Below, piece by piece: positions 1 through 8,232 of a DNA stretch of 64,000 nt. A model generated the notes under the pieces. That model saw only the letters and a program-made list of their open reading frames with translations. It had not been told where the DNA came from and made no database searches. The number at the start of each line of letters is the position of its first letter. Within the stretch, counting starts at the first letter, position 1. Source of the DNA: Iodidimonas sp. SYSU 1G8 (GTDB lineage: Bacteria; Pseudomonadota; Alphaproteobacteria; SMXS01); the NCBI RefSeq assembly GCF_039655775.1, contig NZ_JBBYXJ010000002.1:434001-498000 (forward strand), given 5' to 3'. The translations under genes were made by a program, and so were the position numbers.

Positions 1-339
1 GGCGATCTTGCGCCCGCGTTGGTCCGGCGCCACGCCGACCTGCCAGACGAACAGTGTGTCGGGCTTCTCGGGTGCGGCGAAACCACTGATAAAGCCGGCG
101 AGGTGGTCGCCATCTTCGGCGACGATGGACGTCTTGCCCATATAGGCGCCGACCATCAGGTAGGCATAGGGTGAGTTCATGTCGAGGCCGCCGGTCGCCT
201 TGGCCAGGGCCCACATGGCCGCGCCGTCTTCCACGGCGGGCTGGCGGAATGTCAGCGGCTCTTCATCACCGCCGGACAGGCTGTCGGTTTGTTCATGCAC
301 GGAAACGCAAAGCTCCCTCGGGGCCGATGGCGATGCCAT
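1..339 (-). CDS. ectA: L-2,4-diaminobutyrate N-gamma-acetyltransferase, 3' part beyond the window
   Basis: Acetylates L-2,4-diaminobutyrate with acetyl-CoA, the second committed step of ectoine synthesis (ectB-ectA-ectC), in the cytoplasm. The 113 visible residues match the EctA N-terminal half: FRQPAVEDGAAMW, then LDMNSPYAYLM, FISGF and DTLFVWQVGVAPDQRGRKIA, the last being the GNAT acetyl-CoA-binding motif A. The usual length is about 160-190 aa, so roughly a third is missing past the left edge. The ATG at 339 follows GGAGG closely. ectB and ectC would be expected on the minus strand to the left. The call is recognised from sequence; the pathway context is inferred because the neighbours are outside the window. 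Confidence 0.9.
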   Translation of the reverse strand, partial: MASPSAPRELCVSVHEQTDSLSGGDEEPLTFRQPAVEDGAAMWALAKATGGLDMNSPYAYLMVGAYMGKTSIVAEDGDHLAGFISGFAAPEKPDTLFVWQVGVAPDQRGRKIA

Positions 340-754
340 CAGCCTCCAATCATTATTTAATTTCAGGTGGATATATAATGGTGCCAAGGATTAAGGGATT
401 CAACCCTTGAGTCTCGCCTGTCTTTCTCGACAAAGTTTAGAATAATAAAATATATGACAGGCATTTGCGGCGCTTCTTAAGCAGCTTATTTAAAACAAAT
501 TACTGTAAATAAATTTTACTTTGATCGGAGAGTGTAGCGAAAATCGGCCCTATTTTCACTTTGTCCGGAAAGTGTATGTCATTATTTACTGCTAGGCCCG
601 GGCAGGTTCGCCCGTGTGCCGGCGTGCGGTGCGGCCGCCCTGGCGCTATTGGTTTGCGCCTGCGCCCGTTCCACACCTATGGTTCCGTTCTGAACAAACG
701 GTTTTCGCCTTGTCCGATCTCCCCTCCCATCCCGCCGCCGGCGAGCGTCCTTCC
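340..754. other. AT-rich divergent intergenic region between ectA and an MFS gene
   Basis: About 415 bases with no convincing gene. The first 250 bases are much richer in A and T than the surroundings, with runs such as ATATATAATG near 369-380 and AATAATAAAATATATG near 441-456. It must hold the ectA promoter (minus strand) and probably the MFS promoter (plus strand). Two similar operator-like elements lie at 518-576. A CCGTT/AACGG inverted repeat lies at 685-701, just ahead of the MFS gene. No single -35/-10 pair for ectA stands out. Confidence 0.6.
518..576. promoter_or_regulatory. Twin operator-like repeats upstream of the MFS gene
   Basis: ACTTTGATCGGAGAGTGTA (518-536) and ACTTTGTCCGGAAAGTGTA (558-576) agree at 16 of 19 positions and start exactly 40 bases apart, close to four helical turns. 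The second copy is palindromic (CACTTT, 6-base spacer, AAAGTG). A possible promoter, TTGTCC (561-566), 16-base spacer, TATTTA (583-588), overlaps the second copy, so a bound repressor would block it. The regulator is unknown. No regulator gene lies next to it in the window. Confidence 0.45.
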
Positions 755-2146
755 ATGATCGTGCCGCTGGTGATCGCCTGCGCGCTGTTCATGGAAACCC
801 TCGACGGAACGGTGATCGCCACCGCCATTCCGGCGATCTCCCGCAGTCTGGGCGAAAGCCCGCTGGCGCTGAACATGGCGATGACCGCCTACATGCTCAG
901 CCTCGCGGTTTTCATTCCGCTCAGCGGCTGGCTGGCCGACCGGTTCGGGGCGCGGCGTGTGTTCTGTTCGGCCATCGCCGTGTTCACGCTCAGTTCGCTT
1001 GGCTGCGCGTTGGCACAGGATCTGAACCAGCTTTTGGTCGCGCGCGTGGTCCAGGGAATGGGCGGCGCCATGATGATGCCCGTGGGCCGCCTGATCCTGC
1101 TGCGCACCATCCCGAAGAGCGAGTTCGTGAAAGCCATGAGCTGGGTGGTCGTGCCCGCGCTGATCGGTCCCGCGGTCGGGCCGCTACTGGGCGGCTTCAT
1201 CGCCACCTACTGGTCGTGGCGCTGGATATTCCTGATCAACCTGCCCATCGGCATGCTGGGGCTTTTTCTCGCGCTGCGCTTCATCGGCCCGGTGACCGGC
1301 CCCACGCCGGGCAAGCCGGACATTGTCGGCTTTGTCCTGGTCGGCCTTGGACTGGGCGCCTTCGCGTTCGGCGTCGACAATCTGGGACGCGGCCTCGACT
1401 CCGCCGCTGTCATCATCGCGGGCTTTACCGTCTCGGCGGCGGCGCTGGGGCTCTATGTCCGGCATGCCAGGAAGGCCGAAAATCCTGCGCTGGACCTGGG
1501 ATTGCTGCGCATTGCCACGTTCCGGATCGCGCTGGTCGGCGGCAGCGTCTTCCGCATCGCCATCGGGACGATCCCGTTCCTGTTGCCGCTGATGTTCCAG
1601 CTAGGCTTCGGCATGACGCCGCTGGAATCCGGCGCGCTGACCTTCGCGACGGCCATTGGCGCCATGAGCCTCAAGACGGTCGCGCCCTGGGTGCTGCGCC
1701 GCTACGGCTTTCGCCGCCTGCTGACCTGGAATGCCCTGTTCAGCGGGGTGCTTCTCGGCATCACCGGCCTGATCCAGCCCGACACGCCCTACCTGGTGGT
1801 GCTGGGCATTCTGCTGTTCTCGGGATTCTTCCGGTCGCTGCAGTTCACCTGCGTCAATGCCGTGGGCTTCGCCGACGTGCCGCCCGAGCGGATGAGCAAC
1901 GCCACCAGCTTTTCCGGCGTGGCGCAGCAACTCAGCCTCGGCATGGGTGTCGCCTTCGCGGCGTTGATGCTCGGCCTCATGCCCAGTGCCGGCGGACATG
2001 CGCCCGGCAGCATGGATCCCGGCGATTTCATGCCGATCTTCGCCGCCGCCGGCCTGGTCTGCGCGGCGTCATGGCTGTCGTTCCGCCATCTGACGGCCGA
2101 TGCGGGGCAGGAAATGAGCGGCTACCGCAAGCCTTCGGACGAGTGA
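755..2146 (+). CDS. MFS transporter, DHA2 (EmrB/QacA-like) drug:proton antiporter family
   Basis: Inner-membrane proton-driven exporter, probably of drugs or other toxic small molecules. The start is typical of the family: IVPLVIACALFMETLDGTVI followed by ATAIPAI (DHA2 motif D1 region). The MFS motif A GWLADRFGARRVF lies between helices 2 and 3, and GPLLGGFIATYWSWRW matches antiporter motif C. Length (463 aa) fits 12-14 membrane segments. The ATG at 755 begins just before the first helix; a TTG at 710 would add 15 residues, and neither has a strong ribosome site. It ends 4 bases before the convergent lipoprotein gene. Substrate is unknown. Confidence 0.85.
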   Translation: MIVPLVIACALFMETLDGTVIATAIPAISRSLGESPLALNMAMTAYMLSLAVFIPLSGWLADRFGARRVFCSAIAVFTLSSLGCALAQDLNQLLVARVVQGMGGAMMMPVGRLILLRTIPKSEFVKAMSWVVVPALIGPAVGPLLGGFIATYWSWRWIFLINLPIGMLGLFLALRFIGPVTGPTPGKPDIVGFVLVGLGLGAFAFGVDNLGRGLDSAAVIIAGFTVSAAALGLYVRHARKAENPALDLGLLRIATFRIALVGGSVFRIAIGTIPFLLPLMFQLGFGMTPLESGALTFATAIGAMSLKTVAPWVLRRYGFRRLLTWNALFSGVLLGITGLIQPDTPYLVVLGILLFSGFFRSLQFTCVNAVGFADVPPERMSNATSFSGVAQQLSLGMGVAFAALMLGLMPSAGGHAPGSMDPGDFMPIFAAAGLVCAASWLSFRHLTADAGQEMSGYRKPSDE

Positions 2147-2150
2147 CGAT

Positions 2151-2510
2151 CTACTTGTTGGCCCATGCGGGCGAGGTGGCGATATCCCGGAACGCCTTGC
2201 GCGCGGCCTCCAGTTTCTCGCCCTCGACCTTGGTGCCGGCGATGCGCAGACGGTCCAGTTCGCCGGCGCCGTCGACGGTGCATTCGGCGACGACCATCTT
2301 CTTGTCGCCGCCTGTGTCGGGAATGAAATCGATGGTCGCCTGGCCGGGCCCCCAGCCATGCGCGTCGACCACGGCCTCGCGCAGGACATCGTCCGCCGTA
2401 CGGGCCGAGGAAATGCAGCCGCTGATGATCACTTCCGGCTTGTAGACCACGCCGCAGCCGGAAAGGCCGGCCATGGCGGCGATCAGCAGAATGGTGCCCT
2501 GGGGTTTCAA
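2151..2510 (-). CDS. Small lipoprotein, paralogue of the gene at 2620-2964
   Basis: 119-aa predicted lipoprotein. It begins with the TTG at 2510, which has GGAGG six bases upstream; no suitable ATG gives a signal peptide. A short hydrophobic stretch (ILLIAAMAG) ends in the lipobox LSGC. The mature part is about 95 residues with no family I recognise. Its C-terminal half (CTVDGAGELDRLRIAG, then KLEAARKAF) aligns with CKVDNHGDLRRLKIDG and RLDAAQEAF of the neighbouring gene, so the two arose by tandem duplication. Role unknown. Confidence 0.7.
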   Translation of the reverse strand: MKPQGTILLIAAMAGLSGCGVVYKPEVIISGCISSARTADDVLREAVVDAHGWGPGQATIDFIPDTGGDKKMVVAECTVDGAGELDRLRIAGTKVEGEKLEAARKAFRDIATSPAWANK

Positions 2511-2619
2511 GTTGTGCCTCCGCGCAAGAAAATCATGACGCCGCCCACCGGGCCGGCGAACACTATCCCAGACAGTGTGGAGCGCCAACGTCGCACTCAT
2601 GCCACGGTTCGCTCATGGA

Positions 2620-2964
2620 TCAGTTTTGCTCGGTCGCGTCGGCGAAGGCCTCTTGCGCCGCGTCCAGCCGGCTGCCGGTGATGCGCACGCCGTCGATCTT
2701 CAGGCGTCGGAGGTCGCCGTGGTTGTCGACCTTGCACTTTGCCGTCACGGGCAGAGGTTCGCCCGAGGGGCGGGCGACCTGGAAGCGGACGATGCCTTCC
2801 TTGCCCACCACGGCGGTGTAGTCCACTTCGGCGTCGCGCAGGTTGAACAACACTTGCCGGGCCGCGGTCTGGCAACCGGCCAGCATGTCGGCCTTGCCCA
2901 GCGGCCGCCCGCAGGCCGCCAGCGCCGTCAGTCCCGCCACCAGAATCAGGGTACGAATCCACAT
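2620..2964 (-). CDS. Small lipoprotein, paralogue of the gene at 2151-2510
   Basis: 114-aa predicted lipoprotein starting at the ATG at 2964: MWIRTLILVAGLTALAAC gives a short positive N-terminus, hydrophobic core and lipobox LAAC. The mature domain (GCQTAARQVLFNL, CKVDNHGDLRRLKIDG, RLDAAQEAFADA) resembles that of the downstream gene in length, cysteine position and C-terminal helix. Both lie on the minus strand 109 bases apart and may be co-transcribed. I do not recognise the family. The conserved Cys in the C-K/T-V-D motif of both proteins suggests a disulfide with the Cys shortly after the lipobox. Confidence 0.7.
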   Translation of the reverse strand: MWIRTLILVAGLTALAACGRPLGKADMLAGCQTAARQVLFNLRDAEVDYTAVVGKEGIVRFQVARPSGEPLPVTAKCKVDNHGDLRRLKIDGVRITGSRLDAAQEAFADATEQN

Positions 2965-3005
2965 GGCCGATTCATAGCACGATGCGCGCCGCGTTGAACC
3001 TGCCG

Positions 3006-4574
3006 CTAGTTCACCTGCCGCCCGGTTTCGCCCCAGAAGCGTGCCCGCAGCACCTTCTTGTCGGGCTTGCCGATGGCGGTCACCGGGATGGCGTCGGCGA
3101 ATTCGACCCGTTTGGGCGCCTGTACCGATCCCTTCTTCTCCTTGACCAGGGCGATCAGTTCCTCGGCGCTCACCGATGCGCCGTTCTTGCGCACCACCAC
3201 CGCCGTGACGGCCTCGCCCCATTTGTCGTCGGGCACGCCGATGACGGCGGCCTGCGCCACGCCCGGATGATGGGTGAGCACGTCCTCGACTTCCTTCGGG
3301 TAGACGTTGAAGCCTCCGGAGATGATCATGTCCTTCTTGCGATCGACGATATAGAGGTAGCCTTCGGCGTCCTTGCGGGCCATGTCGCCCGTGTGCAGCC
3401 AGCCGCCGCGCAGGGTTTCGGCGGTTTCCGCCGGCCGCTTCCAGTACCCGTCCATGGCGAGCGGGCTGCGCACGCAGATCTCGCCGACCTCGCCCTGCGG
3501 CACTTCCTCGTCATGGTCATCCAGCAGCTTCACCTGCACGTTGGCCACCGGAAAGCCGCAGGATGAAAGCCTTTCGGAATGCGCCGGATCGTGGTCCCAG
3601 GTGTTCAGCGTGGTCACCGTCATCGGCAGCTCGGACTGAGCGTAGAGCTGCATGAAGACCGGACCGAAAATCCCCAGCGCTTCCCGCAGCCGGGCAGGTG
3701 ACATGGGCGAGGCCCCATAGACCACCAGCTTCAGGCTGGACAGGTCCAGCTCGCGGATGCGCGGGTGGTCGAGCAGACGGTACAGCATGGTCGGCACCAG
3801 CCAGGTGACCGTGATCTTCTCGCGCACCACGCAATCCAGGAACCGGTCCGGGTCGAAGCCTTCCTGCAGATGGACGGTGCCGCCCTTGACGAAGCTGGGC
3901 GCGACCATGGAGCCGCCGGCATGGGACAGGGGCGTCACCACCAGCGTCCGGATCTCGCGCGGCCATTCCCATTCGGCCAGCATCATCAGGATGGAATTGC
4001 AGGTCGCGTGATGGCGGTGGATGACGCCCTTGGGCCGGCCGGTGGTGCCGCCCGTGTAGACCAGGCCGACGATATCCGCCGGGTCGGCGGCGTCCCACAG
4101 CGGTTTCGGGTCGAAGCTGTCCGCGCGGGCCAGCAGGTCGTCGGCGATGCTGGACGGGCCGATGCTGACGATGTGCCGCAGGCCGGGCGACCGCGCCGCC
4201 AGCGCCGCGCCGCGTTCGGCGTAATAGGGATCGACCGCCAGCACGTCGGCCTCGGAATCCTCGATGATGAAGGCGTGGTCCTCCACCGCGCCCAGCGGGT
4301 GAAGCGCCGTGTAACGGATGCCCAGCAGGGTCGCGGCAAGCCGCACCATCAGGGTTTCCGGCCGGTTGGAGCCGAGCTGGCATAGCGCCATGCCGGGCTT
4401 CAGCCCGCGCGCCTCGAGCGCCTGCATGATCTGGCTGATGCGCTGGCCCAGCTGCCGGTAGGTCAGGCGGGTTTCGCCGCAGACCAGCGCTTCGCGGTCG
4501 CCATAGCGTTCGATGGCGCGGCGCGAGATCTCGCCCGCCGTGGTCCCCAGATGCACGTCGCGCAGTTCGGTCAT
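3006..4574 (-). CDS. AMP-dependent acyl-CoA synthetase/ligase
   Basis: ANL-superfamily enzyme joining a fatty or aromatic acid to CoA through an acyl-adenylate, in the cytoplasm. All core motifs are present: phosphate-binding VYTGGTTGRPKGV (residues about 172-184), YAQSE (A5 region), GWLHTGDMARKD (A7), DRKKDMIISGGFNVYP (A8 hinge) and the C-terminal GKPDKK carrying the catalytic lysine near 503. Length (522 aa) is normal. Substrate cannot be read from the sequence; it is closest in style to medium/long-chain or cinnamate-type ligases. It is divergent from the MBL-fold gene at 4754. Nearby MaoC, thioesterase and aldehyde dehydrogenase genes suggest side-chain or aromatic acid catabolism. Confidence 0.88.
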   Translation of the reverse strand: MTELRDVHLGTTAGEISRRAIERYGDREALVCGETRLTYRQLGQRISQIMQALEARGLKPGMALCQLGSNRPETLMVRLAATLLGIRYTALHPLGAVEDHAFIIEDSEADVLAVDPYYAERGAALAARSPGLRHIVSIGPSSIADDLLARADSFDPKPLWDAADPADIVGLVYTGGTTGRPKGVIHRHHATCNSILMMLAEWEWPREIRTLVVTPLSHAGGSMVAPSFVKGGTVHLQEGFDPDRFLDCVVREKITVTWLVPTMLYRLLDHPRIRELDLSSLKLVVYGASPMSPARLREALGIFGPVFMQLYAQSELPMTVTTLNTWDHDPAHSERLSSCGFPVANVQVKLLDDHDEEVPQGEVGEICVRSPLAMDGYWKRPAETAETLRGGWLHTGDMARKDAEGYLYIVDRKKDMIISGGFNVYPKEVEDVLTHHPGVAQAAVIGVPDDKWGEAVTAVVVRKNGASVSAEELIALVKEKKGSVQAPKRVEFADAIPVTAIGKPDKKVLRARFWGETGRQVN

Positions 4575-4753
4575 GTGACTACCCCGTTTTCCCCGGGGAT
4601 CACTCTATACGGGCATCCGAGACGGGTTCAATCGGCGGATCGCTCTGTTCAGCCGCCGGGCCGCCGGTTAGGGTTTCCCGGCGGCCTCGGAACGACACGG
4701 CTTTGCCACGAGACCGCCACAAAGTTTTCGGAAATCGGAACGGGGAGAGACCG

Positions 4754-5644
4754 ATGGACTTCATGAAATGGACGGTGGGCGACGTCACCATCACCAAGGT
4801 GCCGGAGCTGGACCGGGTGCCCGGCATGCGGGGTCTGATCCCCGCCGCGACGCGCGAGGCCATCGAGCCGATCGCCTGGCTGCGGCCGCACTTCGTCACC
4901 GACGACCTGAAGATGCTCGCCAGCATCCACGCCCTGATCATCGAGACCGGCGGCCGGCGCATCCTGGTCGACACCTGCGTCGGCAACGACAAGGACCGGG
5001 CGTTCGATGCCTGGAACCACATGCAGGGGCCGTTCCTCGACGACCTGGCCAAGGCGGGCTTCCCGCGCGAGTCCATCGACACGGTGCTGTGCACCCATCT
5101 GCATATCGATCATGTGGGCTGGAACACCATGTGGGTCGATGGCCAATGGGTGCCGACCTTCCCCAATGCGCGCTATCTGATGGGCCGCGAGGAATTCGCC
5201 TACTGGAAGGCCGAGGCCGATGCCGACGACGCTCGGCCGGCGGGCGACAAGGGCATGCTGGAGACCGGACAGGTGTTCGGCGATTCCGTCCGGCCGGTGT
5301 TCGAGGCCGGGCTGGTCGACCTGGTCGAGACCGGGCACCGCCTGTGCGACACGGTACGCCTGGTGCCGACCGTCGGGCATACGCCGGGCCATGTCAGCGT
5401 GCTGATCGAATCCGGCGGCGAGACCGCGCTCATCACCGGCGATTTCATGCACCATCCGTGTCAGATCGCCCATCCGGAATGGGCCGCCGCCGTGGACTAT
5501 GATTCCGAGCAGTCGACGAAGACGCGGCGCGAGGTGTTCGCCCGCTATGCCGACACGCCGACCCTGATCGTCGGCACCCATTTCGCCAGTCCGACCGCCG
5601 GACGGCTCGTTCGGGATGGCGAAACCTACCGGCTGGTGGTGTAG
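4754..5644 (+). CDS. MBL-fold metallo-hydrolase (lactonase/phosphotriesterase-like)
   Basis: Zinc-dependent hydrolase of the metallo-beta-lactamase superfamily. The dinuclear metal motif H-L-H-I-D-H is at residues 115-120; further ligands are in VGHTPGH, TGDF and the late GTHF. The general layout (long N-terminal segment, motif near residue 115, about 296 aa) resembles the AHL-lactonase/methyl-parathion-hydrolase branch rather than true beta-lactamases. There is no signal peptide, so it is probably cytoplasmic. The ATG at 4754 is preceded by GGGGAGAG; an in-frame TTG at 4703 lacks such a site. Substrate unknown. Confidence 0.82.
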   Translation: MDFMKWTVGDVTITKVPELDRVPGMRGLIPAATREAIEPIAWLRPHFVTDDLKMLASIHALIIETGGRRILVDTCVGNDKDRAFDAWNHMQGPFLDDLAKAGFPRESIDTVLCTHLHIDHVGWNTMWVDGQWVPTFPNARYLMGREEFAYWKAEADADDARPAGDKGMLETGQVFGDSVRPVFEAGLVDLVETGHRLCDTVRLVPTVGHTPGHVSVLIESGGETALITGDFMHHPCQIAHPEWAAAVDYDSEQSTKTRREVFARYADTPTLIVGTHFASPTAGRLVRDGETYRLVV

Positions 5645-5726
5645 CATGGAGCCGCAACATTCCTTGCGGGAGACAGGCATTCCGTAACGCGTGGACGATC
5701 GCCGCGATGGGCGCCGGAGCGGCGCC

Positions 5727-6848
5727 ATGAACCGCCTGCTGCCCCGGCTGGCGTTCATCGCCGCCGTGCTCGCGGCGGCGGGCTTCTTCGCCTATAGCGG
5801 CTGGCGCGATTATGCCAGCCAGACGCTGACCGAGACGGCGGAGTACAAGGCGCCGGACATTCCCTACACGCCGACGCCGGAGATCGTCGTCGAGCGCATG
5901 CTGGACGCCGCCCGCCTCGACCGGGGCGACCTGCTCTACGATCTGGGCTCCGGCGACGGGCGCATCCTGATCAAGGCGGCGCTGACCTATGGCGTGAAGG
6001 CGGAAGGCTACGAACTCGATCCGGATCTGGTCGAGCGCTCGCGGGCCGCCGCCCGCGCGGCCGGTCTCGACGAGAAGGTCACCATCCTGCGGCGCGACAT
6101 CCTGACGCTGGATCTCTCGGATGCCGACGTGGTGACCCTGTCGCTCAGCCGCGACCTGAACCGCAAACTCGTGCCCCAGTTGCTGGCGCTGAAGCCGGGC
6201 GCGCGCATCGTCAGCCACGATCACGCGGTCGGCGATTATGTCCCTGACAAGCTGATCCGCTTCGCCCCGGAAGTGCAGGGCGGGCGCGAGCATCTGATCT
6301 ATGTCTACACGGTGCCGCTGCGCACCGGCGACGACGCCACGGCGGTGGACCGGCCCGCCAAGGCCGGCATCAATTTCGTGCCGACGCCCGAGCCGGTCGC
6401 GGAGGAGATGCTGGGCCTGGCCCGCATCATGCCGCACGAAACCGTCTACGACCTGGGCTCGGGCGATGGACGCATCCTGATCGCCGCAGCCGCCGAATAT
6501 GGCGCCAAGGCGGTCGGCTACGAGATCGACGCCAGACTGGTCGAGGAGTCGCGCAAGCGCATCGCCGCGGCCGGGCTGGCGGACAGGGTCGAGGTGCGGG
6601 AAGGCAATCTGTTCGAGGCCGATCTGAGCCAGGCGGATGTGGTGACCCTCTATCTGAGCCCCACCATGAACGCCAAGCTGCTACCCCAGTTCGACGCCAT
6701 GAAGCCGGGCTCGCGCATCCTCAGCCACGATTTCGACATTCCTGGAATCAAGCACCAGACCGTTGTAAAGGTCACGCCCGGCGGGGCTTACAAGCGGGAG
6801 CGCACGATCTATCTGTGGACCACGCCACTCGAGCGCGTAGCGAACTAG
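5727..6848 (+). CDS. Membrane-anchored protein with two tandem class I methyltransferase-like domains
   Basis: 373 aa with an N-terminal hydrophobic segment (about residues 8-24) and two copies of a Rossmann-type SAM-binding domain. The motif I sequence YDLGSGDGRI occurs at 71-80 and again at 241-250, exactly 170 residues apart. Each is followed by an acidic motif (GYELDP / GYEID), a motif IV-like DADVVTL / QADVVTL, and LKPGARIVSHD / MKPGSRILSHD. The pattern recalls FAM173-type lysine methyltransferases, which have one domain. The ATG at 5727 has GGAG seven bases upstream; a GTG at 5691 is also possible. The positive N-terminus would place the domains outside the cytoplasm, which is odd for a SAM enzyme. 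Confidence 0.75.
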   Translation: MNRLLPRLAFIAAVLAAAGFFAYSGWRDYASQTLTETAEYKAPDIPYTPTPEIVVERMLDAARLDRGDLLYDLGSGDGRILIKAALTYGVKAEGYELDPDLVERSRAAARAAGLDEKVTILRRDILTLDLSDADVVTLSLSRDLNRKLVPQLLALKPGARIVSHDHAVGDYVPDKLIRFAPEVQGGREHLIYVYTVPLRTGDDATAVDRPAKAGINFVPTPEPVAEEMLGLARIMPHETVYDLGSGDGRILIAAAAEYGAKAVGYEIDARLVEESRKRIAAAGLADRVEVREGNLFEADLSQADVVTLYLSPTMNAKLLPQFDAMKPGSRILSHDFDIPGIKHQTVVKVTPGGAYKRERTIYLWTTPLERVAN

Positions 6849-6861
6849 AAGGACCGTTTTC

Positions 6862-8232
6862 ATGAGCGTGATGCAGGCCATCAACCCGGCCACCGGCGAC
6901 GTGATCGCCACCTATCCGGTTCACACCAAGGGCGAGGTCGGCCAGAAGCTCGACAACGCCGCCCGCGCGTTTCGCGACTGGTCACGCACCGCCATCGACG
7001 ACCGCGCCGCGCTGCTGGTCAAGCTGGCCGGCGTGCTGGAGGCGAACAAGGAAACCTATGCCCGCCTGATGACCATGGAGATGGGCAAGCCGATCAAGGA
7101 AGCCCGCGCCGAAGTGGACAAATGCGCCTGGGCGTGCCGCTACTACGCCGAGAACGGCCCCGGCTTCCTCGCCGACGACATCGTCAAGACCGAGGCGCAC
7201 AAGGCCTTCGTCGCCTTCCGTCCGCTGGGCGTGGTGCTGGCCGTCATGCCGTGGAATTTCCCGTTCTGGCAGGTGCTGCGCTTCGCCATTCCCAGCCTGC
7301 TCGCCGGTAACACGGCGGTGCTCAAGCATGCCTCGAACGTGCCCGGCTGCGCGCTCGCCATCGAGGAGGCGCTGCGCGAGGCGGGGCTGCCGGACGGTGC
7401 GTTCCACACGCTGATGATCCCGAGCGGCATGGTCGGCGACGTGATCGAGCACGGCGCCGTTCGCGCCGTCACCCTGACCGGCAGCAACGCCGCCGGCCGC
7501 GCCATCGCCGCCAAGGCCGGCGCGTGCCTGAAGAAGTCGGTGCTCGAGCTGGGCGGAAGCGACCCGTTCGTGGTGCTGGAAGACGCCGACCTGGACAAGG
7601 CCGCCGAAGCCGGGGCTGCCAGCCGCTTGTTCAACACGGGCCAGGCCTGTATCGCGGCCAAGCGGTTCATCGTCATCGACAGCATCGCCAAGCGGTTCGA
7701 GGAGAAGCTGGCGGAGCGGTTGCTGGCCCGCAAGATGGGCGATCCCATGGATGACAGCGTCGCCCTCGGATCCCTCGCCCGCGCCGATCTGCGCGACGAG
7801 TTGCACGATCAGGTCGCCCGCAGCCTGAAAAGCGGCGCGCGCAACGTCCTGGGCGGCCAGATCCCGAAGGACGCCGGGGCGTTCTATCCGGCGACCATCC
7901 TGGACGGGGTGGAGAAGGGCATGGCGGCGTTCGACGAGGAACTGTTCGGTCCGGTCGCGTCGATCATCCGGGCCAAGGACGAGGCCGAGGCGCTCGCCAT
8001 CGCCAATGATTCGCCGTTCGGTCTGGGCGCGGCCGTGTTCACCGAGGACAAGACGCGCGGCGAGCGCATCGCCAAGGAAGGCCTCGAGGCCGGCGTCTGC
8101 TTCGTCAACGATTTCGTGAAGTCCGATCCGCGCCTGCCGTTCGGCGGCATCAAGGAAAGCGGCTATGGCCGCGAACTGGGCATTTTCGGCATCCGCGAGT
8201 TCACCAATGTGAAAACAGTGGTCGTCGCCTAG
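6862..8232 (+). CDS. NAD(P)-dependent aldehyde dehydrogenase, succinate-semialdehyde dehydrogenase-like
   Basis: Oxidises an aldehyde to the acid with NAD(P)+. The 456-aa protein has the full ALDH layout: N-terminal INPATGDVIATYP, VLAVMPWNFPFWQ, cofactor region TLTGSNAAGR, catalytic general base E229 in LELGGSDPF and nucleophile C263 in NTGQACIAAKR, then EELFGPVASI and PFGGIKESGYGRELG. The short N-terminus and this last motif match the GabD/YneI group, so succinate semialdehyde is the likeliest substrate, but other aldehydes are possible. It ends by overlapping the convergent ion-channel gene by 4 bases. Confidence 0.88.
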   Translation: MSVMQAINPATGDVIATYPVHTKGEVGQKLDNAARAFRDWSRTAIDDRAALLVKLAGVLEANKETYARLMTMEMGKPIKEARAEVDKCAWACRYYAENGPGFLADDIVKTEAHKAFVAFRPLGVVLAVMPWNFPFWQVLRFAIPSLLAGNTAVLKHASNVPGCALAIEEALREAGLPDGAFHTLMIPSGMVGDVIEHGAVRAVTLTGSNAAGRAIAAKAGACLKKSVLELGGSDPFVVLEDADLDKAAEAGAASRLFNTGQACIAAKRFIVIDSIAKRFEEKLAERLLARKMGDPMDDSVALGSLARADLRDELHDQVARSLKSGARNVLGGQIPKDAGAFYPATILDGVEKGMAAFDEELFGPVASIIRAKDEAEALAIANDSPFGLGAAVFTEDKTRGERIAKEGLEAGVCFVNDFVKSDPRLPFGGIKESGYGRELGIFGIREFTNVKTVVVA

